A stretch of 12,381 nt of DNA. It comes from Yoonia sp. (GTDB taxonomy: Bacteria; Pseudomonadota; Alphaproteobacteria; Rhodobacterales; Rhodobacteraceae). Positions 1 to 7,936 of this stretch are shown here, in pieces. Position 1 is the stretch's first letter. Each line of letters begins with the position of its first letter. A program made the translations under genes and the position numbers. Under the pieces are notes generated by a model that had not been told where the DNA came from, searched no databases, and saw nothing but the letters and a program-made list of their open reading frames with translations. The stretch is taken from NCBI GenBank assembly GCA_028822885.1, contig JAPKCP010000067.1, forward strand, positions 1-12,381, written 5' to 3'.

Positions 1-127
1 CGATTGACTCGGACCAAACTCTGAAACTCAGGTCAATTCAGGCGTATGAGTATACTTCAAAAATAAGTGCCCTTTCCCAACCAATCCAACGCCTCTGAGG
101 GCGTAAATTGACCTGTTCACTCAGCTT
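1..127. other. Left-edge intergenic stretch downstream of the leftward operon
   Basis: This non-coding stretch follows the stop codon of the last operon gene. It holds a 10-base perfect inverted repeat, caggtcaatt at 29-38 and its complement at 106-115. Inside that is a small hairpin with a 5-bp stem (89-93 with 100-104) and a 6-nt loop. Reading leftward, a T-rich run comes after the small hairpin (about 58-65), but it is too far away for a classical intrinsic terminator. The operon may end here, but no convincing terminator is visible. Confidence 0.35.
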
Positions 128-913
128 CTACGCTCCAACGACGTTCGCACCACGCATAAGAACTTCAGCTAATTCTGGAAGCTGGTTATTATGCGCCAAG
201 ACGTCAGAGGGACTCAAAAGAAAGCTCGCCATCGGATCGTGGGACACCGTTCCTCCCGCTTCTTCCACGAGCAGTAACCCAGCAGCGGCATCCCAAATAT
301 TCAATGCAGGTTCGTGATATGCGTCAAACCAACCCGCCAATACACCCAGAAAACAAATCGTCGCGGCCCCATGACGCCGGTGGTCAATGCCGGCGTTCAA
401 TAACCGTTCGATCCGACCCAAATAGGTGGATGGCGTGCTCCGCGTGGAATAGCCCAAAGCAACCATGGCGCTTGGCGAAGCCGCGCCGCTGAATGTGATC
501 TGGCGGCCGTTGATGAAACTGCCGCAACCTCGCCTTGCCCAAGCCGTTAGATTGAGGTCAGGAGCGTGGATCACGCCATGCGTTATGGCATTGCCATCTG
601 AGCAGGCGATCGAAATCGCCCAATCTGGCATTCCACGCGAAAAATTAACCGTTCCATCTATTGGATCAACGATCCAGACGTCCTGACCACTCCCCTCAAG
701 ACCACCTTCTTCGCCCAGAACCGCAACGCCAGGCTCATGGGTCTGAATACGTTCGCGAAGTAGCGCTTCGACTGCGTGATCGGCGGCGGTGACCAAGTCC
801 ATCGGACCCTTGATCGTGGTATTTAGCTCGCGGGGGTTTGCACGCATCTTTTGGGCGAGTTCGCCGGCTTCGCGCGCCATAGCGAGCGCGGCTTTTAGAC
901 GGTCATCAATCAT
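128..913 (-). CDS. Inositol monophosphatase family protein
   Basis: A 261-residue protein, normal length for the inositol monophosphatase (IMPase) family, which are Mg2+-dependent, Li+-sensitive phosphatases removing phosphate from inositol phosphates, some sugar phosphates or PAP. The family metal site is complete: KGPMDLVTAAD at 35-45, the glutamate pair in GEEGG (E68, E69), the WIVDPIDGT motif at 80-88 (D83, D86) and the distal WDAAAG motif at 207-212 (D208). No signal peptide is present, so it is cytoplasmic. The ATG overlaps the end of the LacI-type gene by 8 bases (ATGATTGA) with a GAGGGG about 11 bases upstream, implying coupled translation as the last gene of the operon. Following a GDPD in the same transcript, it may dephosphorylate a product of that enzyme. 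Exact substrate (inositol phosphate, sugar phosphate or nucleotide) cannot be assigned. Confidence 0.93.
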   Translation of the reverse strand: MIDDRLKAALAMAREAGELAQKMRANPRELNTTIKGPMDLVTAADHAVEALLRERIQTHEPGVAVLGEEGGLEGSGQDVWIVDPIDGTVNFSRGMPDWAISIACSDGNAITHGVIHAPDLNLTAWARRGCGSFINGRQITFSGAASPSAMVALGYSTRSTPSTYLGRIERLLNAGIDHRRHGAATICFLGVLAGWFDAYHEPALNIWDAAAGLLLVEEAGGTVSHDPMASFLLSPSDVLAHNNQLPELAEVLMRGANVVGA

Positions 914-1922
914 GGCGTGTCGTGCCCCTCAAAACTATTTCCAATGGCTGACGCTCGACCCTATTTGCCAGGCTGCCGTCAGCAATCCGCTCTAACAGCA
1001 ACCGCACCACGGTATCTGTTTGTGACGTGATATCTTGGCGAATGGTTGAAAGGTCATAGGAACCCCAGCTGGCCTGCTCTATATCATCAAAACCCAAAAC
1101 CTGAATCTGGTTAGGAACCGTTAGCTCCAAATCCAGCCTCAGCGCATCAAGTGCCCCAAGCGCCATCAAATCGGTTGCGCAAAACAATCCGTTCAGGCCG
1201 CTGAAGACTGCCAGACCCAGCGCGTTGATCTCTCTGCGCGCGTCATCGTAGCTCTGATCTGCAGAATAAAAAACCTCTGCATGGATACCCTGATTTTTGG
1301 CAGCATCTATAAACGCGGTCGCCCGACCGGACACCGAAAATGTTCCGCTGCGGGGCACAAGGCAGCCAAGATGTGTCGCGCCGCTGTCGATCAGGACTTG
1401 CGCGGCCATCTGCCCGGCTGCTTCATTGTCGGCCACCACCCGATCGCCCCAATTGGACATGCCAGCGCGATTGACCAGCACCACGGGCAGACCAAGCCGT
1501 CCGCACTCTTCAATCAGAGCACGCGTGGGGCTGTCCGATGTGAAAATCATACCCGCAATACTATACCCCAACAGCGATTCGATCAGAGTGTCGACATTGT
1601 CTGGCCGTTCCGCCGTGATGAGCATCGGTTTCAAACCTTCGCGGGTGAGAGCTTCGCTCAACAGTCTGACCTGTCGCGACCGAAGCGGTGTATCCAGACG
1701 CGAGGCAACAAGGCCGACGATCTCCGAATTGTTCTGTTGCAGGCCGCGCGCCAAAGAATTGACACGGTATCCAAGCTCGGACGCCGCCTTAATAACCTTT
1801 TCTCTCGTAGCGGATGCGATCGTGCCCCCCGGCGTGAAGGCGCGCGATACAGCAGACCGCGACACACCAGCCATGCGAGCGACATCGAAGGAAGTCGGTT
1901 TGCGGTGTCCCGACTTAGCCAT
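906..1922 (-). CDS. LacI-family transcriptional regulator
   Basis: A 338-residue LacI/GalR-type regulator. The N-terminal helix-turn-helix spans about residues 10-29 (SFDVARMAGVSRSAVSRAF), followed by the typical hinge segment YRVNSLARGL at 52-61 that inserts in the operator minor groove. From about 66 on is a periplasmic-binding-protein-like sensor domain, with GLVASRLD, an internal VLVNRAG and the C-terminal VLGFDDIEQASW typical of the family. The ATG at 1922 is chosen over an upstream in-frame start at 1958 because AAGGA sits 7 bases before it and the family N-terminus begins there. It overlaps the GDPD stop by 8 bases and its own stop overlaps the phosphatase start by 8 bases. As part of the operon it likely regulates, it would be autoregulated. 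The inducer is presumably the imported solute or a breakdown product. Candidate operator: palindrome at 7937-7954. Confidence 0.95.
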   Translation of the reverse strand: MAKSGHRKPTSFDVARMAGVSRSAVSRAFTPGGTIASATREKVIKAASELGYRVNSLARGLQQNNSEIVGLVASRLDTPLRSRQVRLLSEALTREGLKPMLITAERPDNVDTLIESLLGYSIAGMIFTSDSPTRALIEECGRLGLPVVLVNRAGMSNWGDRVVADNEAAGQMAAQVLIDSGATHLGCLVPRSGTFSVSGRATAFIDAAKNQGIHAEVFYSADQSYDDARREINALGLAVFSGLNGLFCATDLMALGALDALRLDLELTVPNQIQVLGFDDIEQASWGSYDLSTIRQDITSQTDTVVRLLLERIADGSLANRVERQPLEIVLRGTTRHD

Positions 1923-3333
1923 TGCAGTGTCCTTGATAGACTTCGCGGGCAAAGGCAAAGGGCTGGTTGAGGTTAAACAGGTCTGGCCTTAGGTGGATCA
2001 AATGCGCAAACATTTCGGTATCCTCTCCCATATAGGCCACCATCGACGTTACCGGACTACCCCGCAGCGACGCAATTTCCGATGCGCTTGCGCTGGGGCT
2101 AAACTCAACAATATTCGCAGCAAAATCCGCAATCGTTTCCTCGAGCGACGGGTAATCCTGTCGGCGGGCCATAATCTGTGCCGAAGCGCTAAGCTGCCGT
2201 AAGGTCACAAGGAAATCGCGATTGAAAGACCAAAAAAAGACGCGATCAAGCAGCCCTGCCTGCGCAACCTGTTCAAGCACAGGGGCTGGTGGCGCCGATT
2301 TGAATTCGAGATAGGCGCGTCCGTCATAACGGTGCAAAAGGTCCAGAACCTCTTTCAGGGTCGGAATGCAGGTACCTGCAAAGAAGGGATCGAACCACGC
2401 ACCGGCATCCAGCGTAAGAATGTCCGCAAGTGTGTGCTGCGTCACGGGTCCTGTGCCATTGGTCGTCCGATCTAGCATCGGGTCGTGTATAACGACTATT
2501 TCGCCGTCAGCCGTAATGTGTAGGTCCAACTCGATGAAATCGAATCCAGCCGCTAAAGCGCATTCAAGCGCGGGAAGTGTGTTTTCAGGGGCAATCGAAT
2601 TAGCCCCCCGATGACAGACAATACCAAAAGGGTAATCGGACGGTGGGCGAAACGGGTTCACCAGCTCGGGCATATCAGAACAGATACCTGTGACCGGCTT
2701 TGTGCGGATCGCTGCCATGCGGACCGGATCTTCTTCATGCCACAAGACAACCTGTTTACCGTCGCGAAAAGCGCGCGCAAAGAACTCTAGCGTCAGCGTC
2801 TCTTGGGGCGCTGGCATATGCTCCCAACATAGGTGGATGACACCAGCATCCGCAGCATGAGTGTGCGGATCGGCCCCGATCGGAACGAGGCCAGAAATCG
2901 GATAGGTGCTGCCAGCCTTCTTCAACATCTGCACGATTTTGGTGCTAAAGGCTCCGATGATCACAGGTGTAATTGCCCTGTCCTGCAACAGATGCAGAGT
3001 CGGCAACGCCGCCGCCGCGTCTTTGATATCTGCGTAAATCCCGGCACCCAGTTCAGCTGCCAGTGCCACCACTTCGCTCAGATCAGGACACTCCGGCATC
3101 TGGGCCCGCAATGCCTCTCGCGATATATCGCAAACCACATCTCCACTGGCCAAGGTCGCATCGTGATGGACAACTGGCACACCGTCTGCCGTAATGCGGA
3201 TATCGACCTCCCACATGTCGGCCCCCAACTCAGCAGCTTTGCGAAAGGCAGCCATTGTGTTGGCCGGCGCATAGGCCGACGCGCCCCGATGGGCAATTGA
3301 ATAAGGGCGCGGTGGAATTTCGATCGACGTCAC
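1915..3333 (-). CDS. Tandem two-domain glycerophosphodiester phosphodiesterase
   Basis: A 472-residue protein, about twice the length of a single GDPD. The family hydrolyses glycerophosphodiesters to glycerol 3-phosphate and an alcohol. Two GDPD barrels lie in tandem. Domain 2 (about 236-465) has the full motif set: HR at 241-242, PENT at 249-252, ELD at 268-270, HD at 283-284, TNGTG at 291-295 and LEFK at 342-345. Domain 1 (about 11-225) keeps HR (15-16), EVD (42-44) and HHD (56-58). However, PENT is PANT (23-26), the later Glu metal ligand is replaced by Asp102 in YADIK, and the TNGTG insertion is missing. Domain 1 may therefore be weakened or altered in specificity. The protein has no signal peptide and is cytoplasmic. 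It starts with GTG in a 4-base GTGA overlap with the ATPase gene, so it is coupled to transport. It likely acts on the imported substrate. Confidence 0.92.
   Translation of the reverse strand: MTSIEIPPRPYSIAHRGASAYAPANTMAAFRKAAELGADMWEVDIRITADGVPVVHHDATLASGDVVCDISREALRAQMPECPDLSEVVALAAELGAGIYADIKDAAAALPTLHLLQDRAITPVIIGAFSTKIVQMLKKAGSTYPISGLVPIGADPHTHAADAGVIHLCWEHMPAPQETLTLEFFARAFRDGKQVVLWHEEDPVRMAAIRTKPVTGICSDMPELVNPFRPPSDYPFGIVCHRGANSIAPENTLPALECALAAGFDFIELDLHITADGEIVVIHDPMLDRTTNGTGPVTQHTLADILTLDAGAWFDPFFAGTCIPTLKEVLDLLHRYDGRAYLEFKSAPPAPVLEQVAQAGLLDRVFFWSFNRDFLVTLRQLSASAQIMARRQDYPSLEETIADFAANIVEFSPSASASEIASLRGSPVTSMVAYMGEDTEMFAHLIHLRPDLFNLNQPFAFAREVYQGHCNG
1930..1934 (-). promoter_or_regulatory. 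Ribosome binding site deciding the regulator start
   Basis: Minus-strand AAGGA, 7 bases ahead of the ATG at 1922 and inside the 3' end of the GDPD gene. It favours the short form of the LacI-type protein over the 12-residue-longer reading from 1958. Confidence 0.7.
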
Positions 3334-4373
3334 AGCCTGTCCCCGTTCTGTGCAAAAGCAAGAATATTCTGGGTGGCGACCCCCCAGTCGATGCGCTGGC
3401 CTGGCTTGATTGGTTGGCCCGCAGGAAGGATTGAACGGATATCACCACCACCATCCAACCGCACGTCAATCAGTTCTTCACGACCCTGAGGCTCGACAAA
3501 GACGACCTCGCCTTGCAACCCATGGCCATGTTGGGGGCCAAAATGTTCGGGGCGGATACCAATAACAACCTCTCCGTTTGTCGCTAAATCTGCCGGGCGA
3601 GCAAGCGTCTGTTTGTTTGCAAGCGACAACATTTCGCCCGCCAATGCGGGAAGGAAAGAGATCGGAGGATTGCCTAGAAACCCTGCAACAAATTGCGACC
3701 GTGGATTGCCATACATCTGTTCCGGCGTGTCGAGTTGTACGATCTGGCCGTCTTTCATCAGCGCGATCCGGTCACACATCGACATGGCCTCGACCTGATC
3801 ATGGGTCACAAGAATGGCCGTAATACCGGTTTCGCGCTGAATACGCCGGATTTCAGAGCGCATTTCAAGCCGCAGCTTCGCATCCAGATTGGCCAGCGGT
3901 TCATCCAACAATAACACATCCGGCTTGCGGATCATTGCACGCGCCAAGGCCACGCGCTGTTGCTGCCCGCCCGAAAGCTGCGCTGGTCGTCGGTCTAGCA
4001 ATTCGCCAATCTGAACAAGATCAGCAAGCCGTTCGACCTCTTTTCTAATCTTGGCCTTGGCCATCTTCTGAACTTTCAGCGGAAAACCGATATTCTGCTC
4101 AACGGTCATATGCGGGTAGAGCGCATAGTTCTGAAACACAACACCCACCGATCGTTCCTGCGCGGGCAAGGTCGTGACGTCGCGATCACCAAAATACAGG
4201 CGCCCGCCGCTCATCTTGTGAATGCCGCATACAGCAAACAGCGTTGTGGATTTCCCGCACCCTGAGGGGCCCAAAAGAGCGATCATCTCGCCGCTTGCGA
4301 CGGTTAGGTCCATCTCCTCGATAACAGTCGTATCGCCGAAACGTTTGGTGAACTTGTCGAGTCTGAGTTCCAT
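3330..4373 (-). CDS. ABC transporter ATP-binding protein, MalK/UgpC type
   Basis: A 347-residue ATPase that powers the importer from the cytoplasmic face. Visible motifs in order: Walker A GPSGCGKST at 35-43, Q-loop Q81 in VFQNYALYPHMTV, signature LSGGQQQR at 133-140, Walker B VLLLDEP at 153-159 with catalytic E158, D-loop and the H-loop H191 in LVTHDQ. Residues from about 235 onward form the TOBE-type C-terminal regulatory domain typical of MalK, UgpC and other CUT1 ATPases, including the GIRPEHF motif. Its ATG shares one base with the stop of the preceding permease (TAATG) and its TGA overlaps the GDPD GTG start. The sequence alone does not separate a maltose-type, glycerol-phosphate-type or other carbohydrate substrate. 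Confidence 0.96.
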   Translation of the reverse strand: MELRLDKFTKRFGDTTVIEEMDLTVASGEMIALLGPSGCGKSTTLFAVCGIHKMSGGRLYFGDRDVTTLPAQERSVGVVFQNYALYPHMTVEQNIGFPLKVQKMAKAKIRKEVERLADLVQIGELLDRRPAQLSGGQQQRVALARAMIRKPDVLLLDEPLANLDAKLRLEMRSEIRRIQRETGITAILVTHDQVEAMSMCDRIALMKDGQIVQLDTPEQMYGNPRSQFVAGFLGNPPISFLPALAGEMLSLANKQTLARPADLATNGEVVIGIRPEHFGPQHGHGLQGEVVFVEPQGREELIDVRLDGGGDIRSILPAGQPIKPGQRIDWGVATQNILAFAQNGDRL

Positions 4374-5200
4374 TAGCCTTTGGTACCTCCACCATAAATA
4401 TTCATCAGCTGCTTCTGGAAAACCAGATAGATAACGATGACTGGAATTGAGTAGAACATGCCGATTGCCTTGAAGAGCCCGAAATCAGCGGTAGCATCAT
4501 CCTGAATGACCGCGTTCATGTACGTCGCCAGAACCTGTGTGCTCGATCCGGGCGCCAAAACCAGCGGCAGAATGAATTCTGACCAGCCAGATAGAAACGA
4601 TATGATCAAAAGGGCCGCAAGTCCCGGTTTCACCTGCGGTAGCACAAGTTCTACCCACACACGCAAGCGACTGGCCCCGTCTTGAACTCCCGCCATTTCG
4701 ATCTCCCAAGGCACGGTGTCGTAGAATCCCTTCATGATCCAAACACCAAACGGCAATTCAAGCGCGGCTTTGACGAGGATGATCCCCAATAGCGTGTCAA
4801 AGATGCCGAGAAACTGAAGAATGATAAAAATCGCGATGATCAATGTGATCGTTGGAAAGGCGTGTAAAATGATGAGCCCACCCAGAAAGTATGGCCGTCC
4901 CGGCATGTTCAGCCGCGACAGCGCATAGCCCGCGGTCGCGGACAGCGATGTCACGAGAAACGCCGTCGTGCTGGCAAAGAGAAATGTGTTGAAGGTGACA
5001 ACCCAGATCGACGGGCGCCCCGAATCTATCCGTTCCCATAAAAAGCGCCAGTTCGACAAATCCAAGGCACCTGGCACCAGCGATCCAGGATCAGGCTGCG
5101 CAATACTATCGATGATCTGATAGGCGTACATGATTACCAAAGGCGTCGAAAATATCGCGAGGATCAGAACAAGTTGCCAGATGCGTGAATTCGCGGTCAT
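4373..5200 (-). CDS. ABC transporter permease, MalG type
   Basis: A 275-residue inner-membrane permease of the binding-protein-dependent (CUT1) family, normal length for MalG/UgpE-like subunits. About six hydrophobic segments are visible (near 9-27, 66-90, 104-130, 137-158, 193-213 and 244-264). The cytoplasmic EAA loop that docks on the ATPase runs at about 166-188, with EMAGVQDGAS followed by LVLP, matching the family pattern. The start ATG overlaps the stop of the upstream permease by 4 bases (ATGA) and has GAGGA 7 bases ahead. It is expected to pair with the 431-residue permease as a heterodimer. Confidence 0.95.
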   Translation of the reverse strand: MTANSRIWQLVLILAIFSTPLVIMYAYQIIDSIAQPDPGSLVPGALDLSNWRFLWERIDSGRPSIWVVTFNTFLFASTTAFLVTSLSATAGYALSRLNMPGRPYFLGGLIILHAFPTITLIIAIFIILQFLGIFDTLLGIILVKAALELPFGVWIMKGFYDTVPWEIEMAGVQDGASRLRVWVELVLPQVKPGLAALLIISFLSGWSEFILPLVLAPGSSTQVLATYMNAVIQDDATADFGLFKAIGMFYSIPVIVIYLVFQKQLMNIYGGGTKG

Positions 5201-6492
5201 TGCTCGATCCTCGGCTTGGCCAGCAACTCATTAAAGTTGAACAACCTCAGATAAATGACAGAGAGCCCGATCCCGATGAACACTAGTGCCAGCGCATAGG
5301 CCGCACCCAGCCCGTATTGCAGATTGCCGCCGTAGTTATTCAGTGCGGTGTGATAGGCCGCCAGTGCCCAAACCTCGGTCGATCGGCCCGGTCCGCCATC
5401 GGTGGCAAGTAGGATATATTCGAACGACGTGAGCAAACTAAGCGTTTGATAAGACGTCATGAACAATATTGGCCAGCGCATCTGTGGCAAAATGATATAG
5501 CGCACCTGTTGCCACCGGTTCGCACCGTCGACTTCTGACGCATAAAGCATCGAGGTAGGAATGGCCTTGATCGCCGATGAAAACAGGATCATCCCCAATG
5601 ACGCACCGACAAAGCCGTTGATGAGGATCACTACTGTCCAAGCACGCGTTGTGGTCTGCATCATCCAGTTTTGCGGTGGGACACCGAACCACCCGGTTAC
5701 AGTGGCTATAAACCCATTGTCCCAGGTGAACCAATTCCACATCAGCACATAGAGAACCGGAGGAAGGATGCGCGGTAGGAACCAGATCGCACGGAACGTA
5801 TTCGCCGTTTTGGCTGGCAAGTAAAAGGTTGATAGCGCCAGAAAGAGCCCAAAGAGGATGTTGAACGCCAGCGCGCAGATCACGTAGAACGCGGTGTTCG
5901 AAGCAAACCGCAGTGTCGATGGCAATTCCATCAGTAACTTGAAATTATCGGTCGTCCAAGTCCAACCCGTATAGGCAAATTCCGTCAGCGCATCGTGATC
6001 AACGGGAGCTATTCCCGTCTCGCCAAGAGCTGCACGGAATTGGTCTTCGGTATCATACCGCTCGCCTACAATTGTTACTGCGAAGAGTTCTGCAGCGGTC
6101 TTTCGATCACGCGTCTGGCGGATTGGATCATCTAACCCGCGCAACACACGCTCCAGATCGCGACGGGCGGTAAAGGTCTCCCCAAGAAATTCCGCACGCA
6201 ACTCATTTGCCGTATCGTTACTGAACTGATCTGCAAGCGCTGTCAGACCCGCTTCGGTGATCTGAAACCCCGCATTCTCAAGTTGTTCAACCGAGTCTTC
6301 GCTGATCCCCGTCTCGGACACATTGCGCAGCTGCTCGGAATTAATACGGTAATCTCCTCCCATGATCCCGGTCGACGTCGACATATTCGTAAAGGCGAAC
6401 ACGACTGTCAGCAAAACCGGCAACAAAAAGAAGATGGAAACCGCAATGATTGCAGGCGTCAGAAATCCTATGCCCAGCACTCGGGAGGTCAT
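5197..6492 (-). CDS. ABC transporter permease, MalF type, with large periplasmic loop
   Basis: A 431-residue permease, longer than the usual 290-320 residues of CUT1 MalF/UgpA-like subunits. After a first transmembrane helix (about 7-34) comes a hydrophilic stretch of about 160 residues (35-195) rich in Glu, Asp and Arg, presumably periplasmic. The remaining membrane segments start near 198. The EAA loop is at about 318-336 (ASEVDGANRW then IILP). MalF of E. coli also has a large periplasmic loop (P2), but it lies between helices 3 and 4, so this one is placed differently. ATG at 6492 is preferred because AAGGA lies 10 bases upstream. An ATG at 6501 has the same element almost touching it, and a TTG at 6522 falls in the hairpin. 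It follows the binding-protein gene after a 64-base gap. Confidence 0.92.
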   Translation of the reverse strand: MTSRVLGIGFLTPAIIAVSIFFLLPVLLTVVFAFTNMSTSTGIMGGDYRINSEQLRNVSETGISEDSVEQLENAGFQITEAGLTALADQFSNDTANELRAEFLGETFTARRDLERVLRGLDDPIRQTRDRKTAAELFAVTIVGERYDTEDQFRAALGETGIAPVDHDALTEFAYTGWTWTTDNFKLLMELPSTLRFASNTAFYVICALAFNILFGLFLALSTFYLPAKTANTFRAIWFLPRILPPVLYVLMWNWFTWDNGFIATVTGWFGVPPQNWMMQTTTRAWTVVILINGFVGASLGMILFSSAIKAIPTSMLYASEVDGANRWQQVRYIILPQMRWPILFMTSYQTLSLLTSFEYILLATDGGPGRSTEVWALAAYHTALNNYGGNLQYGLGAAYALALVFIGIGLSVIYLRLFNFNELLAKPRIEQ

Positions 6493-6517
6493 TAGTGGCA
6501 TTTCCTTGAAAAGGGTT

Positions 6518-6545
6518 AGCAAGGCGCGACCCGTCGCGCCTTGCT
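6518..6545 (-). promoter_or_regulatory. Strong intercistronic hairpin between binding-protein and permease genes
   Basis: Perfect 13-bp inverted repeat: agcaaggcgcgac at 6518-6530 and its exact complement at 6533-6545, separated by 2 bases (functionally a 4-nt loop with 12 pairs). It lies in the only sizeable gap of the operon. On the minus strand it is followed by AACCCTTTTC, only a short U run, so it looks like a partial terminator or an mRNA-protecting structure. Hairpins in the same place, for example after malE, are known to raise binding-protein levels over membrane components. Confidence 0.8.
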
Positions 6546-6556
6546 GGTCTAGGGTA

Positions 6557-7903
6557 TTAACGAACGATCAAATCGTCCCCGATTGTTGCGCGCATCTGCG
6601 CCTCAACCTCTGCTAAGGCCTCGGCCGGAGTCTGCACGCCAGTCCAAGCGGCCTCTAGCCCACGAAACATCGCCTCGGCAAAGGCGCCGTACTGGAGATG
6701 GTTCGGCTGAGAATTGGCAAAGGGCAAAAGTACCTCTGTCGCCTCAGACGCCCAACGGTCGCCCCGATACAGATCAATATCGCTCTGTGCCTGCGCCACA
6801 GCCAAGTGGTTAGACTTAATCGCGTGCAATGAATTGAGACGCGGTTCGGTCGCGATGGCGATGAGTTGCGACGCGATCTCTTCTACCCGGTCGTCTTCTT
6901 GGTTCATCACCAAATAAACGAGAGGGTGCGTGATGGTGTTGGCGCGTCCGGCGTCATTACCCGCAGGGATCAGCGAGAACTGGATGGTGTTCCAGAAATC
7001 GTCGTTGCCCTCACGTGCGTAACGCCCGAAGTGCCAAGTACCGCCGTGCCAGAACGCCGCCCGTCCATTCGCAACCTCAGTGTACCATTGGTTCCAATCG
7101 GTGCCGATGTGGTTCTGGCGGGTTACGCCAGCGTCAACGGCATCGACAAAGAACTGATAGAATTCAGTCATTGCTGCAGTATCAAGGACCAGCTTGCCAG
7201 TGTCATCGTCAATCAATTCGCCCCCAAAGGACTGATAGAATTGCGCATAGTCCGGGCCGTTCGAAGGGCGCGGATAAAACCCGTAACCTTCCTCGACAAT
7301 GCCCATTTCAACGGCTTTCGTGGCGTCTGCTAAAACGTTACGCAGTGTATATTCGCCGCTGGCTACCATGGCAGGCAGCGCGTCGATCTCGGCTTCGCTG
7401 TAGCCCAACTGGGTCAGCGTATCGCGCCAAAAGAAGAACGGGCGGGATTCCGAGTCTTGCGGGACACCCCATTGGGTCCCTGCATAGGACGCGATCTCCA
7501 TTAGGTTTGGATAAACATTGTTGAGCGGCCAAGCGTCGAGATCCACATAGTCTTCGATTGCAACAATGTACCCGGCTTGACTCCAAGGTGCGATATCAAG
7601 GTGCGAGGTGACGACAATGCTCGGTGCGGTCCCGGCCTCGGCACCCAGAGTGATGCCTTGCTTGAACTCATCCCAGCCGGTAAAATCGCGTCGGCCCTCG
7701 ACGGTGATGTTCAGTTCATTACCTAGAATCGCAGCCTCGCGTTCCAATATATCGGCAGCAATCTCAATCGCTTCAATTCGGTAGCTGTCACTGTCATTAG
7801 AGCCACCGGCCCAAACAGTAATCGTGACGTCTTCGGCCAAAGCTGGGACTGCCAGAACGGCGAAAGCGCCGATCAATGCAGACGTTCGTACCAAGTTTGT
7901 CAT
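6557..7903 (-). CDS. ABC transporter extracellular solute-binding protein
   Basis: A 448-residue periplasmic binding protein of the SBP_bac_1 (family 1, carbohydrate) type, normal length. The N-terminus is a clear Sec signal peptide: Arg at 6, hydrophobic core about 9-20, then PALA with likely cleavage after Ala23 before EDVTITVWAGG. That strand is a typical mature start for sugar-binding proteins. Other family-like stretches are WDEFKQGI, GVPQDSESRPFFFWRD and GRAAFWHGGTW, with aromatic residues of the kind that stack on sugar rings. An upstream in-frame reading to 8020 is rejected: the ATG at 7903 has GGGAGG 7 bases before it and gives the signal peptide directly. It is the first gene of the operon, followed by a hairpin that may boost its expression. 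The ligand cannot be told from sequence; carbohydrate, polyol or glycerol-phosphodiester are all possible. Confidence 0.95.
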   Translation of the reverse strand: MTNLVRTSALIGAFAVLAVPALAEDVTITVWAGGSNDSDSYRIEAIEIAADILEREAAILGNELNITVEGRRDFTGWDEFKQGITLGAEAGTAPSIVVTSHLDIAPWSQAGYIVAIEDYVDLDAWPLNNVYPNLMEIASYAGTQWGVPQDSESRPFFFWRDTLTQLGYSEAEIDALPAMVASGEYTLRNVLADATKAVEMGIVEEGYGFYPRPSNGPDYAQFYQSFGGELIDDDTGKLVLDTAAMTEFYQFFVDAVDAGVTRQNHIGTDWNQWYTEVANGRAAFWHGGTWHFGRYAREGNDDFWNTIQFSLIPAGNDAGRANTITHPLVYLVMNQEDDRVEEIASQLIAIATEPRLNSLHAIKSNHLAVAQAQSDIDLYRGDRWASEATEVLLPFANSQPNHLQYGAFAEAMFRGLEAAWTGVQTPAEALAEVEAQMRATIGDDLIVR

Positions 7904-7910
7904 TGTGTAA

Positions 7911-7916
7911 CCTCCC
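7911..7916 (-). promoter_or_regulatory. Ribosome binding site of the solute-binding protein gene
   Basis: Minus-strand GGGAGG, 7 bases before the ATG at 7903. It is the strongest Shine-Dalgarno in the window and fixes this start. Confidence 0.8.
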
Positions 7917-7936
7917 AAGATAAATATCAGTGTGGC

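Noticed and set aside
29..115. 10-base inverted repeat at the left edge as an operon terminator
   Set aside because: The arms are 67 bases apart and no U run follows directly, so it does not meet the pattern of an intrinsic terminator. It is noted only as a possible structure.
1281..1992. Long plus-strand open frames opposite the LacI-type gene (229 and 231 residues)
   Set aside because: They are antisense shadows of a clear regulator gene, with Arg-, Ser- and Thr-rich composition, no family motifs and no good ribosome binding sites.
2833..3300. 155-codon plus-strand open frame inside the GDPD gene
   Set aside because: Opposite to a gene with conserved catalytic motifs. The translated product shows no recognisable domain.
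6866..7524. Overlapping plus-strand open frames of 155 and 169 codons opposite the binding-protein gene
   Set aside because: Both lie wholly inside a well-supported coding sequence and have no family features.
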